Source: Nocardia sp. SYP-A9097
GTDB taxonomy: Bacteria; Actinomycetota; Actinomycetes; Mycobacteriales; Mycobacteriaceae
NCBI RefSeq assembly: GCF_009649815.1
Contig: NZ_WJIC01000003.1
Location: 124,001 to 188,000, forward strand
Direction: 5' to 3'
Length of the DNA: 64,000 nt
This document shows positions 1 to 7,971 of this stretch, piece by piece; within the stretch, counting starts at the first letter, position 1; the number at the start of each line of letters is the position of its first letter. A model generated the notes under the pieces. That model had not been told where the DNA came from, searched no databases, and worked only from the letters and a program-made list of their open reading frames with translations. Made by a program: the position numbers and the translations under genes.

Positions 1-381
1 CTCGGCAGCTAGGAGTTTGTTCGCGGTGGTGCGCCGGGGGATCTTCACAATCCGATGGCTGCCGCTGTGGTATAGATCCGCCAGGGTGCCACGCGCGTGC
101 AGCGTGCCGATCGGATAGCTCGCACGTGCCCCGGTGACCCGCATTCCAGTGTCGTCGCCCTCGGTCCACTGTCGATACAGCTCGGTCAGACGCTCGAAGG
201 CCGTGCGCGCCAGATCGATTTCACCGGGTGCGGCGCGATCGGGATGCACCTGCGCGGCGAGTCGGTGATACCGCCGCCGTCCCTCCTCGCGTGAGTCGGA
301 ATCGGCTGTGGCACTGCCGAATAGGTCCTGCGGCCGGTTGGCCGTTCGGATCGTCTCCGCTGTGTCCCGCACCGTCGTCAT
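1..381 (-). CDS. J-domain protein with kinase-like continuation (partial, runs off left edge)
   Basis: The minus-strand frame opens at ATG 381-379 and stays open to base 1, giving 127 residues without a stop. Residues about 17-72 form a J-domain: helix II, an HPD tripeptide at 46-48 and a helix III ending in ELYRQW. After it comes a short glycine-containing segment and an IVKIPR stretch (Lys113) like the ATP-binding lysine strand of protein kinases. J-domains stimulate DnaK ATPase. Fusion to a kinase-like domain is my inference from this short piece. The gene is divergent from the DUF4334 gene, and a dyad lies over its promoter. The C-terminus is outside the window, so the full architecture is unknown. 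Confidence 0.75.
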   Translation of the reverse strand, partial: MTTVRDTAETIRTANRPQDLFGSATADSDSREEGRRRYHRLAAQVHPDRAAPGEIDLARTAFERLTELYRQWTEGDDTGMRVTGARASYPIGTLHARGTLADLYHSGSHRIVKIPRRTTANKLLAAE

Positions 382-383
382 GT

Positions 384-406
384 GTTTTAGGCTAGGAGAC
401 TAAAAC
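384..406. promoter_or_regulatory. Inverted repeat in divergent promoter, probable operator
   Basis: GTTTTAG (384-390) and CTAAAAC (400-406) are a perfect 7-bp inverted repeat with a 9-nt spacer, 3-25 nt upstream of the J-domain start. The half-site GACTAAAAC (398-406) recurs exactly at 446-454, between the two divergent genes. Spaced A/T-rich half-sites in a GC-rich region suggest a repressor site. The regulator is not identified. Confidence 0.5.
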
Positions 407-506
407 TAGAAGCACCACCCTTTTCGGGAAGTATTTTGTCAAGTGGACTAAAACGTATCGACCGGGTAGCGGGCAGAGGGTCTGACTGGTGGGGGGGTGA
501 GATAGT

Positions 507-1112
507 GTGAGCGAGAATGTTTCATCCACTCGGGCGAGGAGACTTGGGATGGTCACCGGTGAATCGGCATCGGGCGCGACGCGGCGATTGGCGGAATTGC
601 GGGCCGGTGGGTGCGCTCCGGAGCAGGCCTGGCAGTTCTTCGACGGACTGCCCGCCGCGCGGGTGGAGGAGGTGACCAGCGGGCGCTGGCGCGGAGGTGA
701 GCTCGATACCGGGCATCCGTGGCAGGGCGTGTTGGTCGAATCCGGTTGGTACGGAAAGCAGTTCGACAGCGCCGACGAGGTGCAGCCGCTGCTGTTCGCC
801 ACCCCGGACGGACAGGTCTTCCCGGTCGACCCGCGCCGGGTCCCGCTCTTCCTGGCCGGCAAGGTGCCCAACGCCACGCTGCGGCCGGTGCGCCGTTCGC
901 TCGGCTTCCTGCGCCCGGCACTGGCCACCAAGACCTCGCGCGCCCGGCTGCGCAATCTGGAGTTCCGCGGCAAGTCCAGTGCCACGATGATCTACGACCA
1001 CCTGCCGATCATCGACGTCTTCCGGCGCGTGGACACCGACACCCTGCTGGGCGTCATGGATATGCGCGGCATGCGTGACCCGTACTTCTTTGTGCTGCAC
1101 CGGGATCGATAG
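507..1112 (+). CDS. GXWXG / DUF4334 domain protein
   Basis: 201 residues from GTG 507; an in-frame ATG at 549 is the alternative start. The N-terminal half carries the GxWxG signature (GRWRG, residues 59-63) of the GXWXG domain. The C-terminal half, ending in YFFVLHRDR, matches the DUF4334 domain that normally follows it. These are small soluble beta-rich proteins, often annotated as lipocalin-like, with no agreed biochemical role. It is divergent from the J-domain gene and about 70 bp upstream of a flavin monooxygenase on the same strand. Family assignment is from motif recognition; function is unknown. Confidence 0.8.
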   Translation: MSENVSSTRARRLGMVTGESASGATRRLAELRAGGCAPEQAWQFFDGLPAARVEEVTSGRWRGGELDTGHPWQGVLVESGWYGKQFDSADEVQPLLFATPDGQVFPVDPRRVPLFLAGKVPNATLRPVRRSLGFLRPALATKTSRARLRNLEFRGKSSATMIYDHLPIIDVFRRVDTDTLLGVMDMRGMRDPYFFVLHRDR

Positions 1113-1185
1113 GTTGGACCGACCAGCCCGTGTTCGCGGCCTACCCTGGAATTGACCGATCGTTATCGCTCGGGAGGGGTGTGCG

Positions 1186-2451
1186 GTGGAATCTACGACC
1201 TGTCTCGTCGCCGGTGGTGGACCGGCGGGCATGATTTTGGGGCTGCTGCTGGCGCGCGGCGGTATCGATGTGATGGTGCTGGAGAAGCACGGTGACTTCC
1301 TGCGGGATTTCCGCGGGGACACCGTGCATCCCACCACCCTGGAACTGCTCGATGAGCTCGGCTTGCGCGAGGAATTCGCGAAACTGCCGCAGCGGCGGTT
1401 GAATTCGATCGCCATACCGATCGGCGGCAGTATGCAGCCGATCGCCACCTTCGAACACATTCCCGGGCGGTTCAAGTACATCGCCATGGTGCCGCAGTGG
1501 GATCTGCTGGACCTGCTCGCCCAGGCCGCCGATGCCGAACCCGCCTTCCGGTTGCGGATGAACACCGAGGCGACGGATCTGCTGCGCGAGAACGGCCGGG
1601 TCACCGGGGTGCGCTACCGCGCGAAAGACGGTGCCACCGGCGAGATTCGAGCCGATCTGACGGTGGCCTGCGACGGCCGCACCTCCACGCTGCGCGCGGC
1701 GGCGGGGCTGCGGGTGCGGGATTGGCCGACGCCGTTCGACGTGTGGTGGATGCGTATTCCGCGCAACGACACCGATCCCGCTGGGGCGGTGCCGGTGCTG
1801 ACCACCGGCCGGGTCGCCATCATGCTGGATCGCGGCGACTACTGGCAGTGTGCGATTCTGATCGCCAAAGGCAGTGATTCGGTTGTGCGGCAACAACAAC
1901 CGGTCGATGCCATCATGCGCGATATGGCCGGGCCCGCGCCCTGGCTCCTCGATCGCGTCGAGGCCGTGCGGAGTTGGGATGAGGTCAAACTCCTGGATGT
2001 GAAGCTCGATCGGCTCGACCGCTGGTACACCGATGGGCTGCTGTGTCTCGGCGATGCCGCGCACGCCATGTCACCGGTCGGGGGTGTGGGCATCAACCTG
2101 GCGGTGCAGGACGCCGTCGCGGCGGCGAGAATCCTTGCCCCCAAGTTGATTTCGGGTGGTGTCTCCCCGTCCGATCTGGCGCGGGTGCAGCGCCGAAGGT
2201 CCATCCCGACCACGGTGGTTCAGGGTGTGCAGCGCATCGCGCACGCGCGCGCCATCGGCCCGGCGGTTTCGGGTGCGGTCAACGTGTCCAATTCGGATCG
2301 CACCCCGATGGTCCTGCGGATATTCCGCCGTATCCCCGTGCTGCGCAGCCTGCTGCCGTTCCTGGTGGCGCGCGGCGTCTTCAACGAGCATGTCCCGGAA
2401 TTCGCGCGTCGCCCGGTGCCACCCGCGCCGAAGGGCACCAAATCCGGGTGA
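1186..2451 (+). CDS. FAD-dependent monooxygenase (PHBH-type)
   Basis: 421 residues, GTG start with GGGAGGGG 7-14 nt upstream. Three class A flavoprotein hydroxylase fingerprints are present in order: GGGPAG at residues 10-15 for the FAD ADP moiety, the DG motif (CDGR, 162-165), and the GD motif (LGDAAHAMSP, 288-297) that binds the FAD ribityl chain. Such enzymes hydroxylate aromatic or polyketide-like substrates with NAD(P)H and O2. The substrate cannot be read from the sequence. The C-terminal 60 residues are basic and possibly membrane-associating. It is convergent with the AlkB gene, 12 bp apart. Confidence 0.88.
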   Translation: MESTTCLVAGGGPAGMILGLLLARGGIDVMVLEKHGDFLRDFRGDTVHPTTLELLDELGLREEFAKLPQRRLNSIAIPIGGSMQPIATFEHIPGRFKYIAMVPQWDLLDLLAQAADAEPAFRLRMNTEATDLLRENGRVTGVRYRAKDGATGEIRADLTVACDGRTSTLRAAAGLRVRDWPTPFDVWWMRIPRNDTDPAGAVPVLTTGRVAIMLDRGDYWQCAILIAKGSDSVVRQQQPVDAIMRDMAGPAPWLLDRVEAVRSWDEVKLLDVKLDRLDRWYTDGLLCLGDAAHAMSPVGGVGINLAVQDAVAAARILAPKLISGGVSPSDLARVQRRRSIPTTVVQGVQRIAHARAIGPAVSGAVNVSNSDRTPMVLRIFRRIPVLRSLLPFLVARGVFNEHVPEFARRPVPPAPKGTKSG

Positions 2452-2463
2452 TACCAGCGTGTT

Positions 2464-3090
2464 TCAGCGCACCCCCCGCGGCCGGAATTGAATACTGATG
2501 CGCGGCCCCACCGGCCGTCGGGTCTTGGGTATCGCATGTTCCCAGGTCCGCTGACATGATCCGCCCATCACGATGAGGTCCCCGTGGCCGAGCGCGTACC
2601 GCAGGCTCTCACCTCCGCCGCGTGGCCGCAGTAGCAGTGCGCGCGCCGCGCCGACGGACACAATGGCGACCATGGTGTCGTGGGTGGCTCCGCGGCCGGA
2701 GGTATCGCCATGCCAGGCGACACTGTCGTTGCCGTCGCGGTAGTAGCAGAGCCCCGCGGTGGTGAACGGTTCGGCGAGCTCGCGCAGGTAGTGCGCGCTC
2801 AAGGCATCGCGGGCCTGATCCAGCACCGGATCCGGGAGCGCCTGCCCCTGTTCGTAGAAGGCCAGCAGGCGAGGCACATCCACCACCCGGTCGTACATGG
2901 CCCGCCGATCGGCCCGCCACGGCACATCGGTGACGAGTCGTTCGAACAGCAGATCCGCCCCGGTCAGCCACCCGGGCAGTACATCCACCCAGGCTCCGTC
3001 GCTCAATACCGTGCGCCGCACTCCGTCCAGCGCACCGACCTCGAGCTCTCCGAACCCGTCGAGCAGTGAGCCCTGCAATGGCATCGACAT
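2464..3090 (-). CDS. alkB: AlkB-type 2-oxoglutarate/Fe(II) dioxygenase
   Basis: 208 residues from ATG 3090; starts at 3102 (MFDL) or 3084 are also possible. AlkB-family enzymes remove alkyl lesions such as 1-methyladenine and 3-methylcytosine from DNA or RNA by oxidation. The iron ligands are visible as HGD (H127, D129) and H185 in WEHAIPK. The 2-oxoglutarate pair is R197 and R203 in RISIQFR. Length is typical of the short bacterial AlkB-like class. The gene is monocistronic, with a DNA-damage box over its 5' end, which fits a repair role. ATG 3102 lies inside that box, so I favour the downstream start. It could instead belong to a non-DNA AlkB branch. Confidence 0.88.
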   Translation of the reverse strand: MSMPLQGSLLDGFGELEVGALDGVRRTVLSDGAWVDVLPGWLTGADLLFERLVTDVPWRADRRAMYDRVVDVPRLLAFYEQGQALPDPVLDQARDALSAHYLRELAEPFTTAGLCYYRDGNDSVAWHGDTSGRGATHDTMVAIVSVGAARALLLRPRGGGESLRYALGHGDLIVMGGSCQRTWEHAIPKTRRPVGPRISIQFRPRGVR

Positions 3091-3094
3091 GAGA

Positions 3095-3110
3095 TCGAAC
3101 ATACGTTCTA
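3095..3110. promoter_or_regulatory. LexA-type SOS box upstream of alkB
   Basis: TCGAAC-ATAC-GTTCTA matches the actinobacterial/Gram-positive SOS consensus (GAAC, four bases, GTTC) at every core position, with one mismatch in the outer palindrome. It lies 5-20 nt upstream of the chosen alkB start and 122 nt from the divergent NmrA-like gene. Repression by LexA and induction on DNA damage are predicted. Confidence 0.7.
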
Positions 3111-3232
3111 TCGAGTTGATGTTCAAGCGCGCCGCGCCCGGCCACCGTGCGAATAGCGGAAAAAGGACATATGCGCCGCGCGAATTCCGTAGGCAAACTG
3201 GCACTTTCGTCGATTCGCATGGAGAGGCACAC

Positions 3233-4048
3233 ATGACCATCCTGGTAACCGGAGCTACCGCGAACATCGGCCGCAAGGTCGTCGACCAGCTGCTGGCCCG
3301 CGGGATCACCGATATTCGCGCCCTCACCAACAACCCGCGCAAGGCCGCCCTACCCGCCGCGGTGCAGGTCGCCGAGGGCAATGTGCGACGACCGGAAACC
3401 CTGTCGGGAGTATTCGACGGGGTGGATCGCATGTACCTCGCACCCGCCTCCGACTCCGTCGTCGATGTGCTGGCGCTGGCGCGGGCCGGGGGCGTCCGGC
3501 ATGTCGTGGACCTGTCCGGGGAACCGGAGAGTTGGTGGGGCGATGTCTCCGGCGCGGTCGAGAAAAGCGGCCTGGCCTGGACCCACCTGTGGCCCGCCGA
3601 CTTCATGGAGAACTCGCTGACCTGGTCCCATCAGATCCGGACCACCGGCACGGTCCGTGAACCCCACCCCGAAGCCGCGAGCGCACCGATCGCCATGGTC
3701 GACATAGCCGCCGTCGCCGCCACCGCCCTGTCGGACGATTCGCATATCGGCCACGCGTACTCCCTCGCGGGCCCCGAAGTTCTCACTCGCACCGAACTAG
3801 TCAGCCGCATCGCCGCCGCGCTCGGGCGTGACATCACCTTCGAGCGCTCGTCCCGTGAGGACACCATCGCTGCCCTGACTCCCACCATGGGTGAGACCGC
3901 GACATGGTACGTGGACAACGCTCTCGCGAGCTTCGACCAAGCGCCCGCGGAACTGCCGATCACCAGCGTTCCGGATATCACCGGAAGTCCCGCAACCACT
4001 TTCGCCCGGTGGGCCCTCGACCACGCCGCCGACTTCGGTACCGACTGA
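3233..4048 (+). CDS. NmrA-like NAD(P)-binding oxidoreductase
   Basis: 271 residues from ATG 3233, with GGAGAGG 6-12 nt upstream. The N-terminus MTILVTGATANIG is an atypical-SDR dinucleotide-binding strand-loop (GxxxxIG, residues 7-13). The catalytic Tyr-x3-Lys of classical SDRs is not evident, as in NmrA/azoreductase-like members that bind NAD(P) without a defined reaction. The fold continues to a C-terminal substrate-binding segment about 150-271. It is divergent from alkB. The substrate is unknown; a redox-sensing role is possible but not shown. Confidence 0.82.
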   Translation: MTILVTGATANIGRKVVDQLLARGITDIRALTNNPRKAALPAAVQVAEGNVRRPETLSGVFDGVDRMYLAPASDSVVDVLALARAGGVRHVVDLSGEPESWWGDVSGAVEKSGLAWTHLWPADFMENSLTWSHQIRTTGTVREPHPEAASAPIAMVDIAAVAATALSDDSHIGHAYSLAGPEVLTRTELVSRIAAALGRDITFERSSREDTIAALTPTMGETATWYVDNALASFDQAPAELPITSVPDITGSPATTFARWALDHAADFGTD

Positions 4049-4119
4049 TCCGGCGACGCGGAAGCCGCGGGCCGGGTTGCCTGCGGCCGGCCGCGCTGTC
4101 GCAACCGTATAGTCCGAAT

Positions 4120-4803
4120 GTGCAGCAGATCGCGGAGTCGGAGCGCTTCGAGCCCCGGCCGGACCCCCGCCCCGACGATGAGCCCTGGCCGGAGATGACC
4201 TGGCCCATACCGACCGGCACCGTGTTGACCGGCACTGCGATTGCACTGACCGCCGTCGACCCGGCCGCCGATTCCGCCGAACTGTTCCGAGCCCTCGACC
4301 ACGACCGGGTATGGGCGCATCTGCCCTGGCGTCCGAGCGCTCCCGAAGAGCTGGAAGCCTTACTGCGCGAGCGAAATTCGCAACCCGACTGGCATGTGTG
4401 GACGGTACGTTCCCGTCGCCCGATCGCCGATCGGCCCGCCGGGGCGATCCTCGGCGTCACCTCCTACCTGGAAGCCCGTCCCCGTGACGCGGGCCTGGAG
4501 ATCGGCTTCACCGTCTACACGCCCTCGGTGTGGGGCACCGCGGTGAACCCGGAAGCCAAACTTCTCCTCCTCGACCACGCCTTCGAAACCCTCGGCGCGG
4601 CACGGGTACAACTCAAAACCGATGTCCGCAACCACCGCTCCCAGCAGGCAATAGCCCGCCTCGGAGCCCAATACGAAGGCACCCTCCGCCGCCAATTCCG
4701 CCGCGCCGACGGCACCCTCCGCGACAGCGTCCTGTTCTCCATCACCGTCGACGACTGGCCGAACACCAAGTTCCTCTTGACATCCCGGCTCGAACTCGAC
4801 TGA
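4120..4803 (+). CDS. GNAT N-acetyltransferase (RimJ/RimL-like)
   Basis: 227 residues from GTG 4120. The body resembles the RimJ/RimL acetyltransferase_3 family: an LTAVDPAADSAELF start, a GLEIGFTVYTPSVWGTAVNPEAK region (residues about 126-148) over the acetyl-CoA site, LLLDHAFETLGAARVQLKTD, and the RNHRSQQAIARLGA segment typical of motif B. The family transfers acetyl from acetyl-CoA to protein N-termini or small amines. The target cannot be inferred here. It lies 71 bp after the NmrA-like gene and 10 bp before a TetR gene, so co-transcription is plausible. Confidence 0.85.
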   Translation: MQQIAESERFEPRPDPRPDDEPWPEMTWPIPTGTVLTGTAIALTAVDPAADSAELFRALDHDRVWAHLPWRPSAPEELEALLRERNSQPDWHVWTVRSRRPIADRPAGAILGVTSYLEARPRDAGLEIGFTVYTPSVWGTAVNPEAKLLLLDHAFETLGAARVQLKTDVRNHRSQQAIARLGAQYEGTLRRQFRRADGTLRDSVLFSITVDDWPNTKFLLTSRLELD

Positions 4804-4813
4804 CCCCGATCCG

Positions 4814-5188
4814 ATGGCGGCCATGGCTTGCCGATCGACCTCGACTACGGCGGCCGCCAGCCGGCGCTCGGTACTCGACGCCACCATCGACGCTCTGGTG
4901 GAATCCGGTTTCAGCGCGATCACCACCACCGGCGTCGCCCATCGGGCCGGGGTATCGATCGGTGCTGTGCTGCATCACTTCCCGACGAAATCGGATCTGC
5001 TGTGCGCCGCGGTCGCGCACTCGGTCGAACGGAGCGTCGAGGAGTACCGCGAAGTCATGGCCGATCCCGATCCGGCCGTGGATCGAGTCGACGCCGCCAT
5101 TGAACTGCTGTGGTCGATGTATGCGATCGCCGCCGCCAAAGACATTATTCGATCATTGAGAGCCAGCCATGACGCAGTCATCCGCTAG
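4814..5188 (+). CDS. Truncated TetR-family regulator
   Basis: Only 124 residues, against about 190-200 for the family. The helix-turn-helix (GVAHRAGVSIGAVLHHFPTK, residues about 41-60) is intact, but the reading frame ends early in what should be the ligand-binding domain. Its last 20 nt overlap the next gene. It may bind DNA without a full ligand or dimer domain, or be a decaying gene whose 3' part was lost when the downstream hydrolase gene was joined. Starts at ATG 4814 and ATG 4823 are both possible. Confidence 0.65.
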   Translation: MAAMACRSTSTTAAASRRSVLDATIDALVESGFSAITTTGVAHRAGVSIGAVLHHFPTKSDLLCAAVAHSVERSVEEYREVMADPDPAVDRVDAAIELLWSMYAIAAAKDIIRSLRASHDAVIR

Positions 5189-6026
5189 CGCCAAACCGCC
5201 AATTCGAGTCCGCCGCATCCGATTCGCCTATCCGACCGGGTCGCTGCGGCGGCACTTCGTCGACGGCGACCTGGTCATGAGCCACGTCATGGCCTATCTG
5301 TCATCGACCTTTCCGGAGGGCGAGGACTTCTTCGTTCGCTCCGTACAACACTTCGCCGATGAGTTGATCGAGCCCGAACTCCGTTCGCGGGTGCGCGGAT
5401 TCATCGGCCAGGAGGTCACGCACGGTCGCGAGCATCACGAGTTGAACGAACGCCTGTGGCAGATGGGCTATCCCACCCGGTGGGGTGACCGCACCACGTA
5501 TCACTTTCTCGGCCTTTGCGAACGCGTGCTGTCACCGCGCACCTGCCTCGGCATCACGGCGGCGCTGGAGCATTACACGGCGGTTTTCGCGGAAACCCTG
5601 CTCACCGATGAGCGCGCGCAAGCCCTGCTGGGGTCGACCGAGGTGCGCTCGATGCTGCTGTGGCACGCGGTCGAGGAATCCGAGCACAAGGCGGTGGCGT
5701 TCGACGTCTACCGGGCGGTCGGCGGCACCGAACGTCGGCGCATAATCGCAATGCTCTTCACGAAGGCCTTCTTCGCCACCGGCATCATCACCCACACCGC
5801 CGTCTCGCTTGCCGGAGACCGCACCGCCTACCACCCGGTCACGCTGGCACGAAGCCTTGCGGCCCTGCGACATTCGCCCTTCCTGACGCCACGCGTCTTC
5901 GGTCGATTCCGGGACTACGTCAAGCCCGGCTTCCATCCCGACGACACCGACAACACCGCACTGCTCGAGTACTGGACCGCGCAATTGTTCGGTGATCAGG
6001 GCACTCTCGTGGATCACCTGCGCTGA
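5169..6026 (+). CDS. Ferritin-like metal-dependent hydrolase (PF10118 type)
   Basis: 285 residues, starting inside the 3' end of the short TetR gene. It matches the family annotated as predicted metal-dependent hydrolase, a helical protein with repeated Glu/His motifs. Visible candidates are GQEVTHGREH (E82, H85, E88, H89), LEHY (E134, H135) and WHAVEESEHK (H166, E169, E170, E172, H173), a pattern like a ferritin-type di-iron site. Substrate and reaction are unproven. The 3' 495 nt are overlapped antisense by the convergent MFS reading frame. Confidence 0.85.
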   Translation: MTQSSASAKPPIRVRRIRFAYPTGSLRRHFVDGDLVMSHVMAYLSSTFPEGEDFFVRSVQHFADELIEPELRSRVRGFIGQEVTHGREHHELNERLWQMGYPTRWGDRTTYHFLGLCERVLSPRTCLGITAALEHYTAVFAETLLTDERAQALLGSTEVRSMLLWHAVEESEHKAVAFDVYRAVGGTERRRIIAMLFTKAFFATGIITHTAVSLAGDRTAYHPVTLARSLAALRHSPFLTPRVFGRFRDYVKPGFHPDDTDNTALLEYWTAQLFGDQGTLVDHLR

Positions 6027-7430
6027 ACGGAATCCGTGCCGTCGCTCGACGGGCGACCGCACGTGCCGAATCGACCGGTCCGGCAGGGTCAGCACGAGGA
6101 AGAGGCCGGATGTGGCGAGCATGAACGCCGCCAGGTGATGTAGGCCGGTCGTGCCGCTGCCGGGGCCGAGGAATGCTCCGCCGGCGGCCGCGGCCCCCAT
6201 CGCACCGAGGTAGGTGAAGGTGCGGGACAGGCCCGCCGAGGAGCTGATGCGGGACGGGTCCGCCTGGTAGTAGACGGCATTCTGGTTGGCCAGGCTGTTG
6301 AGGCCCTGCGGGATGCCCATGACGCAGGCCGCGGCGATGAGCAGCCAGATGGCGGCATGGCCAGGCATGAGGAAAAGCATTGCGCAGCCGAGGATTTGGG
6401 CTGTCGCTCCGACGACGAGCTTGCCGCGGATGACGGCGCGGCGGCCGATCGCGGCGGAGACGGCGATTCCGGTGAGGGACAGTGGCAGCAGGACGAGACC
6501 GGCTGCGGCGGCGGTTAATCCGCGCCCTGCCTCCAGCCACTGGGTGAAGCCGTAGAGGAAGCAATACGCCACCATGCTGGTCAACATGACTCGGGCATAG
6601 GTGGCCAGCAGCGGGATATTGCCGCCCAATACCAGCACGTCGAGAAACGGTGTGGGCGTGCGGAGTTCGCGAATCACCAGCCCGGTAGCGGCCGCGATGG
6701 CGAGTACGGGCAGATACCAATGTGCCGCTTGCGGATTCATCAGGAACAGCAGCGTGGACAGCAGTAGCGCGGCGAACAGGGCGATACCCGGGGTGTCGAT
6801 ACCGGTCGACCTGTCGCGCTGGGGCGCGGCGGTTTTCGGCATCCACAGCAGCCCCGCGATCAGCGCGGCGATGCCCAGCGGAATATTGATGGCGAAGGTC
6901 GCACGCCAGCCTCCGAGGTGAATGAGCAACCCGCCCAGGGGTGGACCGATCACCACGATGGTCTGCGCCGCCACCGCCAAGGCGGTCAACAGCGCGGCCG
7001 GACTGTCCTTGCCGGTGCGCCGGGCCTCACTGTGAATCAGGTACATCGATGCGGGATAGCCCGCGCAGGTCCCGAATCCGAGCACGATCCGGGCGAGCAC
7101 CAGCACCCACAGCGCGGGCGCGAAAACCCCGAGCACCCCGGCGATTCCGGTGAGCGCGGCCCCCGCCAGGAACAGCCGTCGCGGCCCGTACAGATCGATC
7201 AGTCGCCCGACCACCGGCTGCCCGATCGCGGTCGCGAGATACAGCGCCGACACCAGCCAGGCGGTCTCCGCGGCGGGCGCGCCGAACGCCACTCCGATCG
7301 GCACCAGCGAGACCGCGATGATCGAGGAGTTGATCGGATTGAGGATCGTGCCGAGCAGCATCGGTGTCAGCAGGGACCGATCGAACCCGTCCCCGGCCGC
7401 CGCCCGGCGTCGGGCGAGAACCGAAGTCAT
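5532..7430 (-). CDS. MFS drug-type efflux transporter with run-on C-terminus
   Basis: ATG 7430 overlaps the MarR stop by 4 nt (ATGA), so translation is probably coupled. About 457 residues form a normal multi-helix MFS transporter. It has a loop like motif A (GRLIDLYGPRR, residues about 72-82), GGLLIHLGGWRATFAINIP, and hydrophobic segments to LTLPDRS near base 6060. No stop follows; the frame stays open to 5532, adding about 165 polar residues encoded antisense to the hydrolase gene. That tail looks like shadow coding, not transporter. Substrate is unknown. The MarR partner suggests an inducible efflux pump. Confidence 0.82.
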   Translation of the reverse strand: MTSVLARRRAAAGDGFDRSLLTPMLLGTILNPINSSIIAVSLVPIGVAFGAPAAETAWLVSALYLATAIGQPVVGRLIDLYGPRRLFLAGAALTGIAGVLGVFAPALWVLVLARIVLGFGTCAGYPASMYLIHSEARRTGKDSPAALLTALAVAAQTIVVIGPPLGGLLIHLGGWRATFAINIPLGIAALIAGLLWMPKTAAPQRDRSTGIDTPGIALFAALLLSTLLFLMNPQAAHWYLPVLAIAAATGLVIRELRTPTPFLDVLVLGGNIPLLATYARVMLTSMVAYCFLYGFTQWLEAGRGLTAAAAGLVLLPLSLTGIAVSAAIGRRAVIRGKLVVGATAQILGCAMLFLMPGHAAIWLLIAAACVMGIPQGLNSLANQNAVYYQADPSRISSSAGLSRTFTYLGAMGAAAAGGAFLGPGSGTTGLHHLAAFMLATSGLFLVLTLPDRSIRHVRSPVERRHGFRSAQVIHESALITEQLRGPVLEQCGVVGVVGMEAGLDVVPESTEDAWRQEGRMSQGRKASCQRDRVVGGAVSGKRDGGVGDDAGGEEGLREEHCDYAPTFGAADRPVDVERHRLVLGFLDRVPQQHRAHLGRPQQGLRALIGEQGFRENRRVMLQRRRDAEAGAR

Positions 7431-7873
7431 TGCTGCCCAAGTCTTTCCAGCAGTCTCAGGGCGTCGAGCACGGTCTGACGCTCTCCCTCGGTGAATCTCT
7501 CCTGCATGACGGCGGCGAGCCATTCATCGCCAGCGCGCCGTCGGCCCTCATGGAACTCTCGGCCCTCTTCGCTCAGCGAGACCAGTTGCCGTCGCCGGTC
7601 CGCCGGATCGGGTCGCCGCTCGATGAGCCCGCGCTCCTCGAGAATGCCGAGCGTCACCGCGACCCCCTGCGGCCGGACCCGCTCGGCCGCGGCGAGATCG
7701 CTGGCCGAACTGTCGCCCTTGCTCAATCGGCTGAGTACCGACTGTTGGGTGGGCGTGAGCTCGCGACTGTCCGACTGTTCCAGAAACCTTCTGCGCAATC
7801 GCCCGACCAGAATGCGCAGATCGCGGGCTGCCTGCGCGGCGGTCTCGGAGATGGTCCCGGTCGAATCGGTCAT
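7427..7873 (-). CDS. MarR-family regulator of the MFS pump
   Basis: 148 residues from ATG 7873. It has the winged helix of MarR: LTPTQQSVLSRL, then SDLAAAERVRPQGVAVTLGILEERGLIERR (recognition helix about residues 66-83) and the wing DPADRRRQLVSL. It is first in a two-gene operon with the MFS transporter (4-nt overlap). Three evenly spaced repeats lie 28-65 nt upstream, a likely autoregulatory operator. The ligand is probably the pump substrate, which is unknown. Confidence 0.88.
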   Translation of the reverse strand: MTDSTGTISETAAQAARDLRILVGRLRRRFLEQSDSRELTPTQQSVLSRLSKGDSSASDLAAAERVRPQGVAVTLGILEERGLIERRPDPADRRRQLVSLSEEGREFHEGRRRAGDEWLAAVMQERFTEGERQTVLDALRLLERLGQQ

Positions 7874-7900
7874 GTCACCCACGGTAGATCGACAACCAAG

Positions 7901-7938
7901 ATTGTTCAATTCAGATTGTTCAATCCGCATTGTGTAAT
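7901..7938. promoter_or_regulatory. Three 14-nt-spaced repeats, probable MarR operator
   Basis: ATTGTTCAAT occurs at 7901-7910 and 7915-7924, and ATTGTGTAAT at 7929-7938, with exact 14-nt periodicity. Each unit is an imperfect palindrome. The AT-rich array lies between the divergent marR (start 7873) and tetR (start 7972) genes. Confidence 0.65.
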
Positions 7939-7945
7939 TCGTGCC

Positions 7946-7963
7946 ATGGTATGGGCGTACCAT
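7946..7963. promoter_or_regulatory. Inverted repeat, probable TetR operator
   Basis: ATGGTA (7946-7951) and TACCAT (7958-7963) form a perfect dyad with a 6-nt spacer, 8 nt before the tetR start. It is distinct in sequence from the neighbouring ATTG repeats, so each divergent regulator seems to have its own site. Confidence 0.6.
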
Positions 7964-7971
7964 CGCTTCCC

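Noticed and set aside
2896..3232. N-terminal extensions of the NmrA-like and AlkB frames into each other's promoter
   Set aside because: The extra residues resemble no family, and proper starts with ribosome sites or the SOS box explain the region.
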